64,000 nucleotides of DNA, taken from assembly GCA_944325345.1 (NCBI GenBank), contig CALUZV010000009.1, forward strand, positions 1 to 64,000, given 5' to 3'. The position numbers and the translations under genes are program-made. The DNA is from an uncultured Parabacteroides sp. (GTDB lineage: Bacteria > Bacteroidota > Bacteroidia > Bacteroidales > Tannerellaceae). The notes under the pieces are model-generated. The model saw only the letters and a program-made list of their open reading frames with translations. It was not told the origin of the DNA and made no database searches. This document shows positions 16,672 through 25,673 of the stretch, in pieces. Each line of letters opens with the position of its first letter. Position 1 is the stretch's first letter.

Positions 16672-16956
16672 AATTGACAATTGAGAATTGACAATGGACA
16701 ATTAGGCATAACACAGTAATTTATTGTAGGAAACCGCGAAACCTCATGTTTAGCCCGGCAATTTATTGCCGGGTTCAATGCGCCCCTCCCTCTCCCGTTG
16801 CGGGGTTTAAACCCCGCAACGGGTTGTCTTTTGAGGCTGATAATCCCGGCGTTGAAACGCCGGGTTATGCATAATGAGTTATGCATGGCCTGACAATAAA
16901 TTGCCGACTTATGCCCATCAACCTAATTGTCCATTGTCAATTCTCAATTGTCAATT
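16672..16956. repeat. 285-bp nested palindromic element with perfect 35-bp inverted ends
   Basis: The ends 16672-16706 and 16922-16956 are exact reverse complements over 35 bp (beginning AATTGACAATTGAGAATTG). Inside are four more hairpins: CCCGGCAA/TTGCCGGG (16754-16773), a perfect 30-bp palindrome at 16794-16823, CCCGGCGTT/AACGCCGGG (16845-16864) and ATGCATAA/TTATGCAT (16867-16886). Inner flanks are also partly inverted, so the whole element can fold as one cruciform. It fills the gap between the convergent queA-like and sulfatase genes. It has no ORF. It could be a MITE-like element, and would also terminate both transcripts. Confidence 0.88.
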
Positions 16957-16964
16957 AAAAAGAT

Positions 16965-18602
16965 TTATCTCGCCGAAACTCTGATTTCCCTCTTCGGCTT
17001 AATCCTGTCATAATCGACAACCTGATGCGTCTTCGCCCACTCGAAATATTGGGCAGAGAGGCGATTGACGATGTCGGGATGGTCGGCGGAGACGTCGCGG
17101 GTCTCGCCACGGTCGGCTTCGAGGTCGTAGAGTTCCCATTTCAGGCTCGGGTAGGAGGAAACCAGTTTCCATTTGCCGGAGCGGACGGCCCGGTTGCCGG
17201 CACGTTCCCAGAAGAGTGGCTCGTCGCGAGAGACCGTCTCGGCTTTCCCGTTGAGGACAGGCCAGAGCGAGCGGCCGGGGAGGGCTTGGATGTCGTGGCC
17301 TTTATATTCTTTGGGATAGCGAGCATCAGCCAGCTCGTAAAGTGTCGGGGCAATGTCTATGATGTGCCCGGTCCCCTGGACAAGTTTCCCCTGCGGGATA
17401 CGCTTCGGATACCACGCGATGAAAGAGGTGCAGAAGCCCCCTTCATGGAAATCATCCTTGTACTGACGGAGCGGCGTAACCGATAGATAGGCCCATGGCT
17501 GTTCCTGATAGTCCCACGAGCCGGCAGAACCGATAGGTCCCGCGTTGCGCGGACGCTTTTGGAACATGGAATGGTAGCCGCCCTCGGCGCCATTGTCCGA
17601 CAGGAAGAGGATGAGGGTGTTGTCGTACTCGCCAGCCTCCTTCAGCTTCTCGATGAGTCGCCCGACGCTGTAGTCCATGCGGCTGACCATCGCGGCATAG
17701 ACTTCCATCTTGCGTTGCCACAATTCCTTTTGCTCGTACGTCAGATTCTCCCAGAGCGGAACCTTCTCGTCGCGCTCGGCGATGGTTTGTTCCGGGAGGA
17801 CAATCCCCAGTTCGCGCTGGCGGGCGATACGCTCCTCGCGAAGGACATCCCAACCCTTCGCATACCGACCCTTATACTTCGCAATCTCCTCGGCAGGCGC
17901 CTGGAGCGGCCAATGCGGAGCGTTGAAAGCCAGGTAGAGGAAGAAAGGACGCTTGTCGTCGCGCTGGTCGATGAATTCGAGGGCATTGTCCGTGATAGCG
18001 TCCGTGAGGTAACGCCCCAGTTCGAGCTGCGTCCGCTGATTATCCTTGACGAGCGGGACCCTATCGCCAAAGTTCGCGGCATTCTCCGAGGCATATTCCC
18101 CGGCATCGTAATAATTGCTCGCTCCGTCGATGAAACCATACGAACGGTCGAAGCCACGCTGGGCAGGCCAGCAGATACTATCGTTGCCCACGTGCCATTT
18201 CCCGCTGAGGAAGGTGCTGTAACCCGCTTCGCGCAGCACCTCGCCGAAAGTCAGCGATTCGCGATTCAGGAAACCCTGATAGCCCGGTTGTCCGAGATTG
18301 ACATTGAAGTAACCGATGCCTGCGCAGTGGGAATATTGGCCAGTAATCAGCGAGGCACGGGTCGGGGCACTGATGGAGTTGTTGTAAAATTCGCGGAAAC
18401 GGATGCCTTCCTGGGCGAGGCGGTCGAGGTTCGGCGTCTCAATCTCCGAGCCGTAGATACCCAAGTCGGAATAACCCATATCGTCCACGAGGATGAGGAT
18501 AATGTTCGGTCGTTCCTCCGCATTCGCCGCCTGGAGGAGCGAAGGGCAAGCTCCCGCTGCGGCGACAAGGCCCAGGGGGAGCAGATGTCGTTGTAAAATC
18601 AT
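16965..18602 (-). CDS. Serine-type S1 family sulfatase
   Basis: A 545-residue secreted sulfatase with a signal peptide (cleavage near residue 28, LLQAANA). Metal-binding D40-D41 (ILVDDMGYSDLG) and the active-site motif SAPTRASLITG are present. The modified residue is S78 rather than cysteine, so activity would need a serine-acting anaerobic formylglycine-forming enzyme (anSME), not seen here. SGKWHVG and SDNGAEGGYHSMF carry further conserved ligands. The substrate (a sulfated host or plant glycan, or an arylsulfate) cannot be told. It follows the M48 protease gene by 33 bp on the same strand, probably co-transcribed. Confidence 0.93.
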   Translation of the reverse strand: MILQRHLLPLGLVAAAGACPSLLQAANAEERPNIILILVDDMGYSDLGIYGSEIETPNLDRLAQEGIRFREFYNNSISAPTRASLITGQYSHCAGIGYFNVNLGQPGYQGFLNRESLTFGEVLREAGYSTFLSGKWHVGNDSICWPAQRGFDRSYGFIDGASNYYDAGEYASENAANFGDRVPLVKDNQRTQLELGRYLTDAITDNALEFIDQRDDKRPFFLYLAFNAPHWPLQAPAEEIAKYKGRYAKGWDVLREERIARQRELGIVLPEQTIAERDEKVPLWENLTYEQKELWQRKMEVYAAMVSRMDYSVGRLIEKLKEAGEYDNTLILFLSDNGAEGGYHSMFQKRPRNAGPIGSAGSWDYQEQPWAYLSVTPLRQYKDDFHEGGFCTSFIAWYPKRIPQGKLVQGTGHIIDIAPTLYELADARYPKEYKGHDIQALPGRSLWPVLNGKAETVSRDEPLFWERAGNRAVRSGKWKLVSSYPSLKWELYDLEADRGETRDVSADHPDIVNRLSAQYFEWAKTHQVVDYDRIKPKREIRVSAR

Positions 18603-18635
18603 AGGATAATGTGATTAAAGGGTTAAATGAATGGT

Positions 18636-19433
18636 TTATTTCTGATATTTAGCCTTGATGCCCGGTAGTTCCTTCTCGATATCGGCAATACGAGTCGCAT
18701 CGCTCGGGTGTGTACTCATGAATTCCGGGACAGAACCACCGCTGCCCGCCGACATTTTTTGCCAGAAGCCCACGGCAACGTCCGGATTGTATCCCGCCAT
18801 CGTCATAAATACCAGACCCATGTAGTCCGCCTCCGATTCGTGCTTGCGGGAGAACGGAAGCATCACCCCGTATTGCGCACCGATGCCGTAAACCGTCTCG
18901 GCAGCCTTCTGGACCGCCGCACTTTTGTCGCTGACTACTGCACCAAGGATAGCGGCCCCGTATTGCGCCATGACTTGTTGGCTCATGCGCTCGTTGCTAT
19001 GCTTGGCGACCGCGTGGGCAACTTCATGACCGATGACGACCGCCAGTTCGTCGTCGGAGGAAACCAGTTTCATCAGTCCCTCATAGACCACAATCTTGCC
19101 GCCAGGCATACAGAACGCATTGACCTGGGCATCCTGCACGAGGTTGAACTCCCAGGCGAAGTTTTTGATTTCCGACGACATACCGTTAGCCTTCAAGTAG
19201 GCTTCCGTGGCAGCTGCGATCTTTTTTCCGACACGCACGACCATAGCCGTCTGTGTTGTATTCGTCGATTTCTTCGCCGTCTTGATATAATCGTTGTATT
19301 GCGTCAGGCTGGAAGACAAAACTTCGCTATCCGACACCAAAAGAACTTGTTTCCGCCCCGTCAGCGGAACACTTGAACAGCCCGCCAAGAGAAAAAGGGC
19401 GAGCAGGAGGGTTGTTAATTTAAAACGTTTCAT
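18636..19433 (-). CDS. M48 family zinc metalloprotease, lipoprotein
   Basis: A 265-residue periplasmic-side lipoprotein (LLALFLLAGC, Cys19) with the zinc motif HEVAH at 136-140 (VIGHEVAHAVAKHSNE) and a third ligand in HESEADYMGL, as in LoiP/BepA-type M48 proteases for envelope quality control. SVPLTGRKQVLLV after the lipobox is typical. I start it at 19433 (MKRFKLTTLL) rather than the in-frame ATG at 19466, because a -7 promoter box lies between the two and the longer form would hide the signal peptide. Confidence 0.93.
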   Translation of the reverse strand: MKRFKLTTLLLALFLLAGCSSVPLTGRKQVLLVSDSEVLSSSLTQYNDYIKTAKKSTNTTQTAMVVRVGKKIAAATEAYLKANGMSSEIKNFAWEFNLVQDAQVNAFCMPGGKIVVYEGLMKLVSSDDELAVVIGHEVAHAVAKHSNERMSQQVMAQYGAAILGAVVSDKSAAVQKAAETVYGIGAQYGVMLPFSRKHESEADYMGLVFMTMAGYNPDVAVGFWQKMSAGSGGSVPEFMSTHPSDATRIADIEKELPGIKAKYQK

Positions 19434-19452
19434 GGTAAAAAAGTTTTTGCGA

Positions 19453-19460
19453 CAAAGGTA
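19453..19460 (-). promoter_or_regulatory. -7 promoter box for the M48 protease gene
   Basis: CAAAGGTA on plus is TACCTTTG on minus, a perfect TAnnTTTG match 20 bp upstream of the chosen ATG. It supports the shorter start. Confidence 0.7.
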
Positions 19461-19604
19461 CGACATAAAAAGGATTAACTGGTTAAAGAATCGTAAAAAG
19501 GATGCGTTCCGCAGGATTTATTTGTTTCTTTGCACCAAAATTGGGCTAAATCCGTTCCAAAAAGAGGGAGCCCGAAGGAGAAATTGTTAATTAGAAAACG
19601 TCAG

Positions 19605-20483
19605 ATGGCTGAAAAATATAAAGTTAGGTCGGTTACCTTTTTCCATTCGCGGCTCACCTCGGTCATCAGCATCGCGCTGGTGCTTTTCTTGTTGGGCTTG
19701 ATTTGCCTGATGGGATTGCTGGGCAACAAGCTCTCCGTTTATGTCAAGGAAAACATTACCTTCTCTATCGTCTTAAAAGACAACCAGCGGGAGGCGGACA
19801 TCAAGAAGATGCAGAAGAAACTCGATGCGCTCCCCTTTATCAAATCCACCGAATACATTTCAAAGGAACAAGCCGTGAAGGAACTGGAAGAAGAATTGGG
19901 CGAGAATCCGGAAACCTTCCTCGGCTTTAATCCGCTGAAAGCCTCCATCGAAGTCCGCCTGCGTTCGGACTATGCCAATCCGGACAGCCTGCCGAAGATA
20001 GAGCATTACATCAAACAATATACCTCCGTTTCCGACTTGCTTTACCGGAAAGATATGATGGAGATGGTTCACAACAACATGCAGCGCATCGGATTGATAT
20101 TGCTTGTCCTGGCCGCCATGCTGATGGCGATATCCTTTGTTTTGATAGGCAATACGATTCGTTTGCTGATATACTCCAAGCGTTTTCTTATCCATACGAT
20201 GAAGCTGGTGGGGGCGACACCGGGCTTTATCCGACGGCCGTTTGTCTATTATAATATGGTAAGCGGGGTGATTGCCTCTTTATTGGCCATCGGGATGTTG
20301 AGCGGCTTCCTGTATTATTTGCAATCGGAGCTGACGGGCTTCATCCAAATCTTGGATATGAAGACATTGCTTGTCGTCTTTGTCCTGGTCTTGATTCTCG
20401 GCATCTTACTTTCAGCCGTGGCGACTATCATAGCCGTGAACAAATACTTACGGATGAACATTGATCGATTATATTACATTTAA
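19605..20483 (+). CDS. ftsX: Cell division protein FtsX
   Basis: FtsX is the membrane subunit of the FtsEX complex, which couples ATP hydrolysis to septal peptidoglycan hydrolase control. The 292 residues have one N-terminal helix (about 18-40), an extracytoplasmic domain (40-165), then three helices (about 168-190, 218-243, 258-282), the standard FtsX layout. I chose ATG 19605 (MAEKYKVRSVTFFHSRLTS); an in-frame TTG at 19530 adds residues unlike the family. FtsE is not in the window. It leads a plus-strand run with DUF3098, uppP, truB, queA and folK. Confidence 0.93.
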   Translation: MAEKYKVRSVTFFHSRLTSVISIALVLFLLGLICLMGLLGNKLSVYVKENITFSIVLKDNQREADIKKMQKKLDALPFIKSTEYISKEQAVKELEEELGENPETFLGFNPLKASIEVRLRSDYANPDSLPKIEHYIKQYTSVSDLLYRKDMMEMVHNNMQRIGLILLVLAAMLMAISFVLIGNTIRLLIYSKRFLIHTMKLVGATPGFIRRPFVYYNMVSGVIASLLAIGMLSGFLYYLQSELTGFIQILDMKTLLVVFVLVLILGILLSAVATIIAVNKYLRMNIDRLYYI

Positions 20484-20504
20484 CGAAACAAATAGAAACA
20501 AAAG

Positions 20505-20741
20505 ATGAGTAACAGAGATTTTGCATTCGGGAAAGATAACTTCCTTTGGATAGCTGTTTCGGTGGTATTGATTATCATCGGCTTCTCGTTGATGAGCGGA
20601 GGAGGTTCGAGCGACGGCGTATCGTTCAATCCCGCTATTTTCGACACGCAACGCATCGTGGTCGCACCGGTAATCACCGTGATTGGTTTTATCCTGATGA
20701 TTGTGGGTATTTTAAAGAAAAACAAAGATAAAGAAGCATAA
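20505..20741 (+). CDS. DUF3098 family membrane protein
   Basis: A 78-residue protein with two membrane helices (about 14-31, LWIAVSVVLIIIGFSLMS, and 51-69, VVAPVITVIGFILMIVGIL) joined by a short loop with GGGSSDGVSFNP. Matches the Bacteroidota DUF3098 family, usually found next to ftsX as here. Function unknown. It starts 21 bp after ftsX and ends 3 bp before uppP. Confidence 0.88.
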   Translation: MSNRDFAFGKDNFLWIAVSVVLIIIGFSLMSGGGSSDGVSFNPAIFDTQRIVVAPVITVIGFILMIVGILKKNKDKEA

Positions 20742-20744
20742 CGC

Positions 20745-21581
20745 ATGAATACGATTGAAGCTATCCTGATAGCGATTGTGGAGGGATTAACAGAGTTTTT
20801 GCCCGTATCTTCGACGGGACACATGATTATTACACAGAATCTGCTGGGGGTAGAGAGTACGGACTTCGTAAAAGCCTTCACGGTGATTATCCAGTTCGGT
20901 GCTATCCTCTCTGTGGTTTGTTTGTATTGGAAACGCTTTTTCCGCTTGAATCCAGGGAAGGTAACGGACTTGAAAAGTTTCCTGTATAAGTTTGATTTTT
21001 ATTGGAAACTGTTGGTCGCTTTCATCCCGGCGGCAATCTTCGGCCTTTTATTTAGCGATTTGATTGATTCCATGCTGGAGAGTGTTTGGATTGTAGCCAT
21101 CATGCTGGTAATCGGCGGTATCTTCATGTTGTTTGTCGATAAGATATTTAATCATCCCGATCCTCAAGACCGGATGACTGAGAAACGCGCTTTCATCATT
21201 GGTCTCTTCCAGTGTATTGCAATGATTCCGGGCGTATCTCGTTCGATGGCAACCATCGTGGGCGGTATGGCGCAGCGTTTGTCGAGAAAAGCGGCGGCAG
21301 AGTTCTCCTTCTTCCTTGCGGTACCGACTATGTTTGCTGCCACGGCTTATAAAATGCTAAAACTATTCCTTGAACCAAACGGGACGGAAGTTTTGCGTGA
21401 GAATATCGGCGTGTTGATTATCGGAAACGTGGTTGCCTTCATCGTGGCGTTATTGGCTATCAAGTTTTTCATTGGCTTCGTTACGAAGTACGGTTTCAAG
21501 GCTTTCGGATATTACCGCATCATTGTGGGCGGAATCATCTTGGTGATGTTATTGTTAGGCTATAATTTGCAAATCGTCTGA
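20745..21581 (+). CDS. uppP: Undecaprenyl-diphosphatase
   Basis: UppP (BacA) dephosphorylates undecaprenyl diphosphate to recycle the lipid carrier for cell-wall synthesis and confers bacitracin tolerance. The 278-residue polytopic membrane protein has [15 protein letters not shown] near residue 12 and [13 protein letters not shown] near residue 165, the two catalytic motifs. Length is normal. Its TGA overlaps the truB ATG by one base (TGATG), suggesting coupled translation. Confidence 0.96.
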   Translation: MNTIEAILIAIVEGLTEFLPVSSTGHMIITQNLLGVESTDFVKAFTVIIQFGAILSVVCLYWKRFFRLNPGKVTDLKSFLYKFDFYWKLLVAFIPAAIFGLLFSDLIDSMLESVWIVAIMLVIGGIFMLFVDKIFNHPDPQDRMTEKRAFIIGLFQCIAMIPGVSRSMATIVGGMAQRLSRKAAAEFSFFLAVPTMFAATAYKMLKLFLEPNGTEVLRENIGVLIIGNVVAFIVALLAIKFFIGFVTKYGFKAFGYYRIIVGGIILVMLLLGYNLQIV

Positions 21582-22306
21582 TGGATTTTTTAGCAGGAGA
21601 AGTCATTTATTTCAATAAACCGCTTGGCTGGACATCATTCGATTTGGTGAACAAGTTCCGCTACAAATTGTCCCGCCGTTTGGGTGTGAAGAAGATAAAA
21701 GTGGGGCACGCTGGTACTTTAGACCCCCTCGCCACGGGGGTCATGATTCTCTGTACCGGTCGGGCTACCAAACGAATTGATGAATTCCAGTATCAGACGA
21801 AAGAATACGTCGCCACGCTCAAACTTGGCGAAACAACTCCTTCTTTTGACTTGGAAAAAGAGGTTGATGCAACTTATCCTACCGAGCATATTACCCGCGA
21901 ACTGGTCGAGCAGGTCTTGCCTACATTCATAGGTGAGATTCAGCAAGTGCCGCCAGTTTTTTCGGCCTGCAAGATTGAAGGGAAGCGGGCCTACGAACTG
22001 GCGCGGCAGGGAAAGGATGTTCCACTCAAGTCAAAGACGTTGATTATTGATGAGTTGGAGTTGCTTGACTGCTCCCTACCAATTCTGAAAATCCGGGTAG
22101 TTTGCAGCAAAGGAACCTATATTCGTGCGCTGGCTCGCGACATAGGTCAGGCACTCAATTCGGGAGCTCACCTTATCGCCTTAGAACGCACGCGGATAGG
22201 CGATATTACCTTAGATAAATGTATGACGCCGGAAGAAATCGATGCTTTCCTCGACCGAGAAATTCCGTGCGACGCGAAAGAGATTAGGATAAATGAGGAA
22301 AAATAA
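21581..22306 (+). CDS. truB: tRNA pseudouridine-55 synthase
   Basis: TruB makes pseudouridine 55 in the T-loop of most tRNAs. The 241 residues include the catalytic motif GHAGTLDPLATGVMILCTG with the nucleophilic aspartate near residue 47, and the C-terminal SKGTYIRALARDIGQ. It begins FLAGEVIYFNKPLGWTSFD, as expected. Translationally coupled to uppP; the second queA follows after 33 bp. Confidence 0.96.
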   Translation: MDFLAGEVIYFNKPLGWTSFDLVNKFRYKLSRRLGVKKIKVGHAGTLDPLATGVMILCTGRATKRIDEFQYQTKEYVATLKLGETTPSFDLEKEVDATYPTEHITRELVEQVLPTFIGEIQQVPPVFSACKIEGKRAYELARQGKDVPLKSKTLIIDELELLDCSLPILKIRVVCSKGTYIRALARDIGQALNSGAHLIALERTRIGDITLDKCMTPEEIDAFLDREIPCDAKEIRINEEK

Positions 22307-22339
22307 AAGTATATAAGAAACAAAGGAGGTCGTGTAATT

Positions 22340-23389
22340 ATGAAATTATCAAAATTCAAATTTAATCTGCCTAAAGAACAAATTGCGTTGTATCCAGCCA
22401 AAAATCGCGATGAATCTCGTATGTTGGTGGTCAATCGGAAGACCGGAACATTCGAACACCACGTTTTCAAAGACATCTTGAACTATTTTGGCAAGGACGA
22501 CGTGTTCATCTTCAACAATACCCGCGTCTTTCCCGCTCGCCTCTACGGTAACAAGGAGAAGACAGGTGCCCGCATCGAGGTTTTTCTTCTTCGCGAGCTA
22601 AATCCCGACCTGCGTCTTTGGGATGTCCTTGTCGATCCGGCACGGAAAATCCGTATTGGCAATAAGTTGTATTTTGGAGAAGATGATTCGATGGTCGCTG
22701 AGGTGATTGACAATACTACGTCGCGTGGGCGAACCTTACGTTTCCTGTATGATGGGAATCATGATGATTTCAAACGCTCGCTTTATGCCTTGGGAGAAAC
22801 TCCGCTGCCGAAATACATTGACCGACCTGCCGAGCCGGACGATGTGGAACGTTATCAGAATATCTTCGCCTCGGAGGAAGGGGCTGTTGTTGCACCGGCT
22901 GCCGGTTTCCACTTTAGCCGCGAATTAATGAAGCGTTTGGAAATCAAAGATTGCCGCTTTGCCTTCTTGACGTTGCATTGTGGGCTCGGAAATTTCCGCG
23001 AAATCGATGTTGAGGATTTGACTAAGCATAAAATGGACTCGGAACAGATGTTCGTTGACACTGAAATGGTCAATACCGTGAATCGCGCCAAGGACGAAGG
23101 CAATCAGGTTTGTGCGGTGGGTACTTCTGTCATGCGTGCCATTGAAACTGCGGTCAGCACCGATGGACACTTGAAGGAATATGAGGGCTGGACTAATAAA
23201 TTTATCTTCCCGCCCTATGATTTCACGGTAGCAACCAGCATGGTAACTAACTTTCACCTCCCGCTTTCTACGTTATTGATGATGACTGCGTCTTTTGGCG
23301 GTTACGAACTAACGATGGAAGCCTATGAAGTTGCACTGAAAGAAGGTTATAAATTCGGGGCATACGGAGATGCTATGCTTATCATCTAA
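22340..23389 (+). CDS. queA: QueA family protein, second paralogue (349 aa)
   Basis: Length and gene context match standard QueA (tRNA ribosyltransferase-isomerase of queuosine synthesis). [25 protein letters not shown] and [10 protein letters not shown] are conserved. However VAAPTAGLHF is [17 protein letters not shown] is HCGLGNF, and the MHSEY region is MDSEQ, so it differs from E. coli QueA more than the paralogue at 15.4 kb does at these motifs. This may be normal for Bacteroidota or mean a changed substrate. A strong AAAGGAGGT ribosome-binding site precedes the ATG, unusual in this group. It lies between truB and folK. Confidence 0.85.
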   Translation: MKLSKFKFNLPKEQIALYPAKNRDESRMLVVNRKTGTFEHHVFKDILNYFGKDDVFIFNNTRVFPARLYGNKEKTGARIEVFLLRELNPDLRLWDVLVDPARKIRIGNKLYFGEDDSMVAEVIDNTTSRGRTLRFLYDGNHDDFKRSLYALGETPLPKYIDRPAEPDDVERYQNIFASEEGAVVAPAAGFHFSRELMKRLEIKDCRFAFLTLHCGLGNFREIDVEDLTKHKMDSEQMFVDTEMVNTVNRAKDEGNQVCAVGTSVMRAIETAVSTDGHLKEYEGWTNKFIFPPYDFTVATSMVTNFHLPLSTLLMMTASFGGYELTMEAYEVALKEGYKFGAYGDAMLII

Positions 23390-23398
23390 AGGAAACGT

Positions 23399-23872
23399 AT
23401 GCAGGTCTATATTGCATTAGGGTCCAACCTCGGTAACAAACGTCGGAATCTCGTTACCGCTGCCGCCCTGCTTGCGGAGCGAGCTGGTGAAGTTGGTGCA
23501 ATTTCTTCGTTTTATGAGACTGAACCTTGGGGTTTCGAGTCGGAACATTCGTTTCTTAATGCGGCCTTGATGCTTGAGACAACGCTCGCTCCCCTCGACT
23601 TGCTCCGCCTCACTCAAGAGGTGGAGTGTGAATTGGGGCGAACGGCGAAGACTGACAGCGTTTATCACGACCGGCTGATAGATATTGACCTCCTGCTCTA
23701 TGGAGAGGAGGTCATCGACCAGCCCGGCCTACAAATTCCCCATCCGCTGATGCATCGTCGCGCGTTTGTGATGACCCCAATGGCTGAAATTGCCCCGGAG
23801 GTAGTTCACCCTGTGTTGGGAAAAACAATGAAGGCCCTCTCAGACCTGCTTGAGAGCGAAAATGCTGGTTGA
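23399..23872 (+). CDS. folK: 6-hydroxymethyl-7,8-dihydropterin pyrophosphokinase
   Basis: FolK transfers pyrophosphate from ATP to 6-hydroxymethyl-dihydropterin in folate synthesis. The 157 residues begin MQVYIALGSNLGNK, contain ETEPWGF and the metal/ATP-binding HDRLIDIDLLLYG (D95, D97) and IPHPLMHRRAFV. Normal length. It starts 9 bp after queA and is likely in the same operon. Confidence 0.96.
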   Translation: MQVYIALGSNLGNKRRNLVTAAALLAERAGEVGAISSFYETEPWGFESEHSFLNAALMLETTLAPLDLLRLTQEVECELGRTAKTDSVYHDRLIDIDLLLYGEEVIDQPGLQIPHPLMHRRAFVMTPMAEIAPEVVHPVLGKTMKALSDLLESENAG

Positions 23873-23933
23873 CGAAAACTTCTGTTTATGATTTTCCCAC
23901 TCCGATATGTCTAATAATATTAAGGTATAAAAT

Positions 23934-24122
23934 ATGAATGAGTTGGAACGTATCCTGACCGGTGGTGGCCAGGTATTCAAGAAAAAAGCCAAAGAAGAGA
24001 CTGGCGAGCGCCGTCCGAAGTTGTCCGATTTCCTTCGAGGAACACACGGTTCAGGTTCGGCAAAACACAAGGCCGGTTTCAAATTGAAAAAAGCTTTGCG
24101 CAACACAAAAAAGAAAAAATAA
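23934..24122 (+). CDS. Small basic protein, unknown function
   Basis: I do not recognise this 62-residue protein. It is rich in Lys/Arg (ends ALRNTKKKK), with no membrane helix; GTHGSGSAKHKAGFKLKKA is a Gly/Lys-rich stretch. It might bind nucleic acid, but that is only composition-based. It lies 61 bp after folK and is followed by a T-tailed hairpin, which supports it as a real last gene. Confidence 0.6.
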   Translation: MNELERILTGGGQVFKKKAKEETGERRPKLSDFLRGTHGSGSAKHKAGFKLKKALRNTKKKK

Positions 24123-24123
24123 G

Positions 24124-24157
24124 CACTTCGGTATGCCGCCGAGTGTTATTTCTTTTT
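24124..24157 (+). terminator. Terminator after folK and the small basic gene
   Basis: CACT(T)CGG / CCGAGTG hairpin (24124-24131 with 24139-24145, one bulge) followed by TTATTTCTTTTT. Confidence 0.65.
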
Positions 24158-24164
24158 ATCTTTG
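24157..24164 (+). promoter_or_regulatory. -7 promoter box for metK
   Basis: TATCTTTG, exact TAnnTTTG. A transcript from here has a leader of about 145 nt, enough to hold the riboswitch-like fold at 24179-24264. Confidence 0.65.
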
Positions 24165-24178
24165 CGCCCGAAATGAAA

Positions 24179-24264
24179 GCGTGGATAGATTTGTATTGCT
24201 TGCAACCACGGGAAAAAATGCTAAAAACATCCTCTTTCTCATCGTGAGCCTTGCCGGGCAAGCT
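24179..24264 (+). promoter_or_regulatory. Probable SAM-II riboswitch with downstream hairpin, metK leader
   Basis: Stem CGTGG/CCACG (24180-24184 with 24206-24210) closes a loop with GATTTG and GCTTGCA, both remembered as SAM-II conserved blocks. 3' of the stem, AAT-GCTAAAA-ACA can pair with loop bases TGTATT on both sides of GCTAAA, reproducing the SAM-II pseudoknot. The gene downstream makes SAM, so feedback control fits. A second hairpin (24247-24264, CTTGC/GCAAG core) followed by pyrimidine- and T-rich sequence may be the termination platform. Identified by eye, without a covariance search. Confidence 0.72.
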
Positions 24265-24315
24265 GTTTATCCCTTTCTGTTTAAGTTTTTACATATTAAT
24301 TATTAATTCATCGAA

Positions 24316-25602
24316 ATGAGTTATTTATTTACCTCCGAATCGGTGTCGGAAGGACACCCCGATAAAGTAGCCGACCAAATATCGGATGCTTTGCTTGACG
24401 AGTTTCTGGCTTACGATCCAGACTCGAAAGTAGCTTGCGAAACCCTTGTTACGACCGGACAGGTCGTCTTGGCTGGAGAAGTTAAGTCGCGGGCTTACGT
24501 CGATGTGCAAGACGTTGCCCGTCGTGTGATTGAAGAAATTGGTTATACGAAAAGTGAGTATCAGTTCGAGGCGAAGTCCTGCGGCGTTTTCTCATCTATC
24601 CACGAACAGAGCGGAGACATCAACCGAGGTGTCGAACGCGAGAATCCCTATGACCAGGGAGCAGGAGATCAAGGCATGATGTTCGGTTATGCCACGAATG
24701 AGACGGCAAATTATATGCCTCTTGCTCTCGACCTTGCTCATTCACTTCTTTATGAGTTGGCTCATATTCGCAAGAGTGAGCCGGATATTATGCCATACCT
24801 CCGTCCTGATGCGAAGAGTCAGGTAACTATTGAATACGATGATAACGGTCGTCCACTCCGCATTGATACCATTGTTGTTTCAACGCAACATGACGAATTC
24901 ATTCTTCCTAAGGGTATTTCTCAAGAAGAAGCGGACGAGGCAATGCAGAAACGTATCCTTGCCGATGTACAGAACATTCTTGTCCCCCGGGTTAAGGCTC
25001 AGTATCCTGAGCATGTCCAGGAATTATTCGATAATAAGGTAAAATATTATGTGAACCCGACGGGTAAGTTCGTCATTGGTGGTCCCCACGGAGATACAGG
25101 TCTTACGGGACGCAAGATAATCGTTGATACATACGGAGGAAAAGGTGCTCATGGTGGTGGTGCTTTCTCCGGCAAAGACCCCTCGAAAGTGGACCGTTCC
25201 GCAGCTTATGCCGCACGCCATATCGCGAAGAATTTGGTAGCTGCCGGTGTCGCAGATGAGGTCTTGGTGCAAGTATCCTACGCTATTGGAGTTGCCGAAC
25301 CGGTGAACATCTTCGTCAATACCTTCGGAAAGTCGCACGTTCCCATGAGCGATGGCGAGATTGCTGATAAGGTGCGCCATCTCTTTGATATGCGTCCGAA
25401 AGCTATTGAGGAACGTCTCAAACTTCGCAATCCTATCTATTTCGAGACTGCTTCTTACGGACACATGGGGCGTCAACCTGAGATGAAGCGTAAGGTTTTT
25501 ACCTCTCGCTACAATCCATCGCCTGTGGTTTGCGACGTGGAGCTTTTCACATGGGAGAAGCTCGACTATGTGGATAAGGTAAAGGAAGCTTTCTTTAAAT
25601 AA
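24316..25602 (+). CDS. metK: S-adenosylmethionine synthetase
   Basis: MetK makes S-adenosylmethionine from methionine and ATP in the cytoplasm. The 428 residues have [13 protein letters not shown] (13-25), [12 protein letters not shown] (115-126) and the P-loop-like [13 protein letters not shown] near 280, all conserved. About 40 residues longer than E. coli MetK, as is common in Bacteroidota. Preceded by a probable SAM-II riboswitch and followed by a strong terminator, so it is probably a single-gene unit. It supplies SAM used by MiaB, QueA and RsmE, also encoded here. Confidence 0.98.
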   Translation: MSYLFTSESVSEGHPDKVADQISDALLDEFLAYDPDSKVACETLVTTGQVVLAGEVKSRAYVDVQDVARRVIEEIGYTKSEYQFEAKSCGVFSSIHEQSGDINRGVERENPYDQGAGDQGMMFGYATNETANYMPLALDLAHSLLYELAHIRKSEPDIMPYLRPDAKSQVTIEYDDNGRPLRIDTIVVSTQHDEFILPKGISQEEADEAMQKRILADVQNILVPRVKAQYPEHVQELFDNKVKYYVNPTGKFVIGGPHGDTGLTGRKIIVDTYGGKGAHGGGAFSGKDPSKVDRSAAYAARHIAKNLVAAGVADEVLVQVSYAIGVAEPVNIFVNTFGKSHVPMSDGEIADKVRHLFDMRPKAIEERLKLRNPIYFETASYGHMGRQPEMKRKVFTSRYNPSPVVCDVELFTWEKLDYVDKVKEAFFK

Positions 25603-25611
25603 AGCTGATAG

Positions 25612-25654
25612 CTCCCTTCCCGTAGATTCAATATCTATTCGGGAAGGGAGTTTT
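25612..25654 (+). terminator. metK terminator
   Basis: Perfect 11-bp stem CTCCCTTCCCG / CGGGAAGGGAG (25612-25622 with 25640-25650) followed by TTTT. The TTG at 25653 in frame with dnaG falls in this tail. Confidence 0.92.
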
Positions 25655-25673
25655 GAATAAGAAAAACAGACCA

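Noticed and set aside
17559..18596. 345-codon ORF on plus, opposite the sulfatase
   Set aside because: The sulfatase carries intact catalytic motifs; the antisense frame has no recognisable domain.
19434..19466. Longer start for the M48 protease
   Set aside because: A TACCTTTG promoter box lies between this ATG and the signal peptide start.
25653..25673. TTG start for dnaG
   Set aside because: It is in the T-tail of the metK terminator; ATG 25674 matches the family N-terminus.
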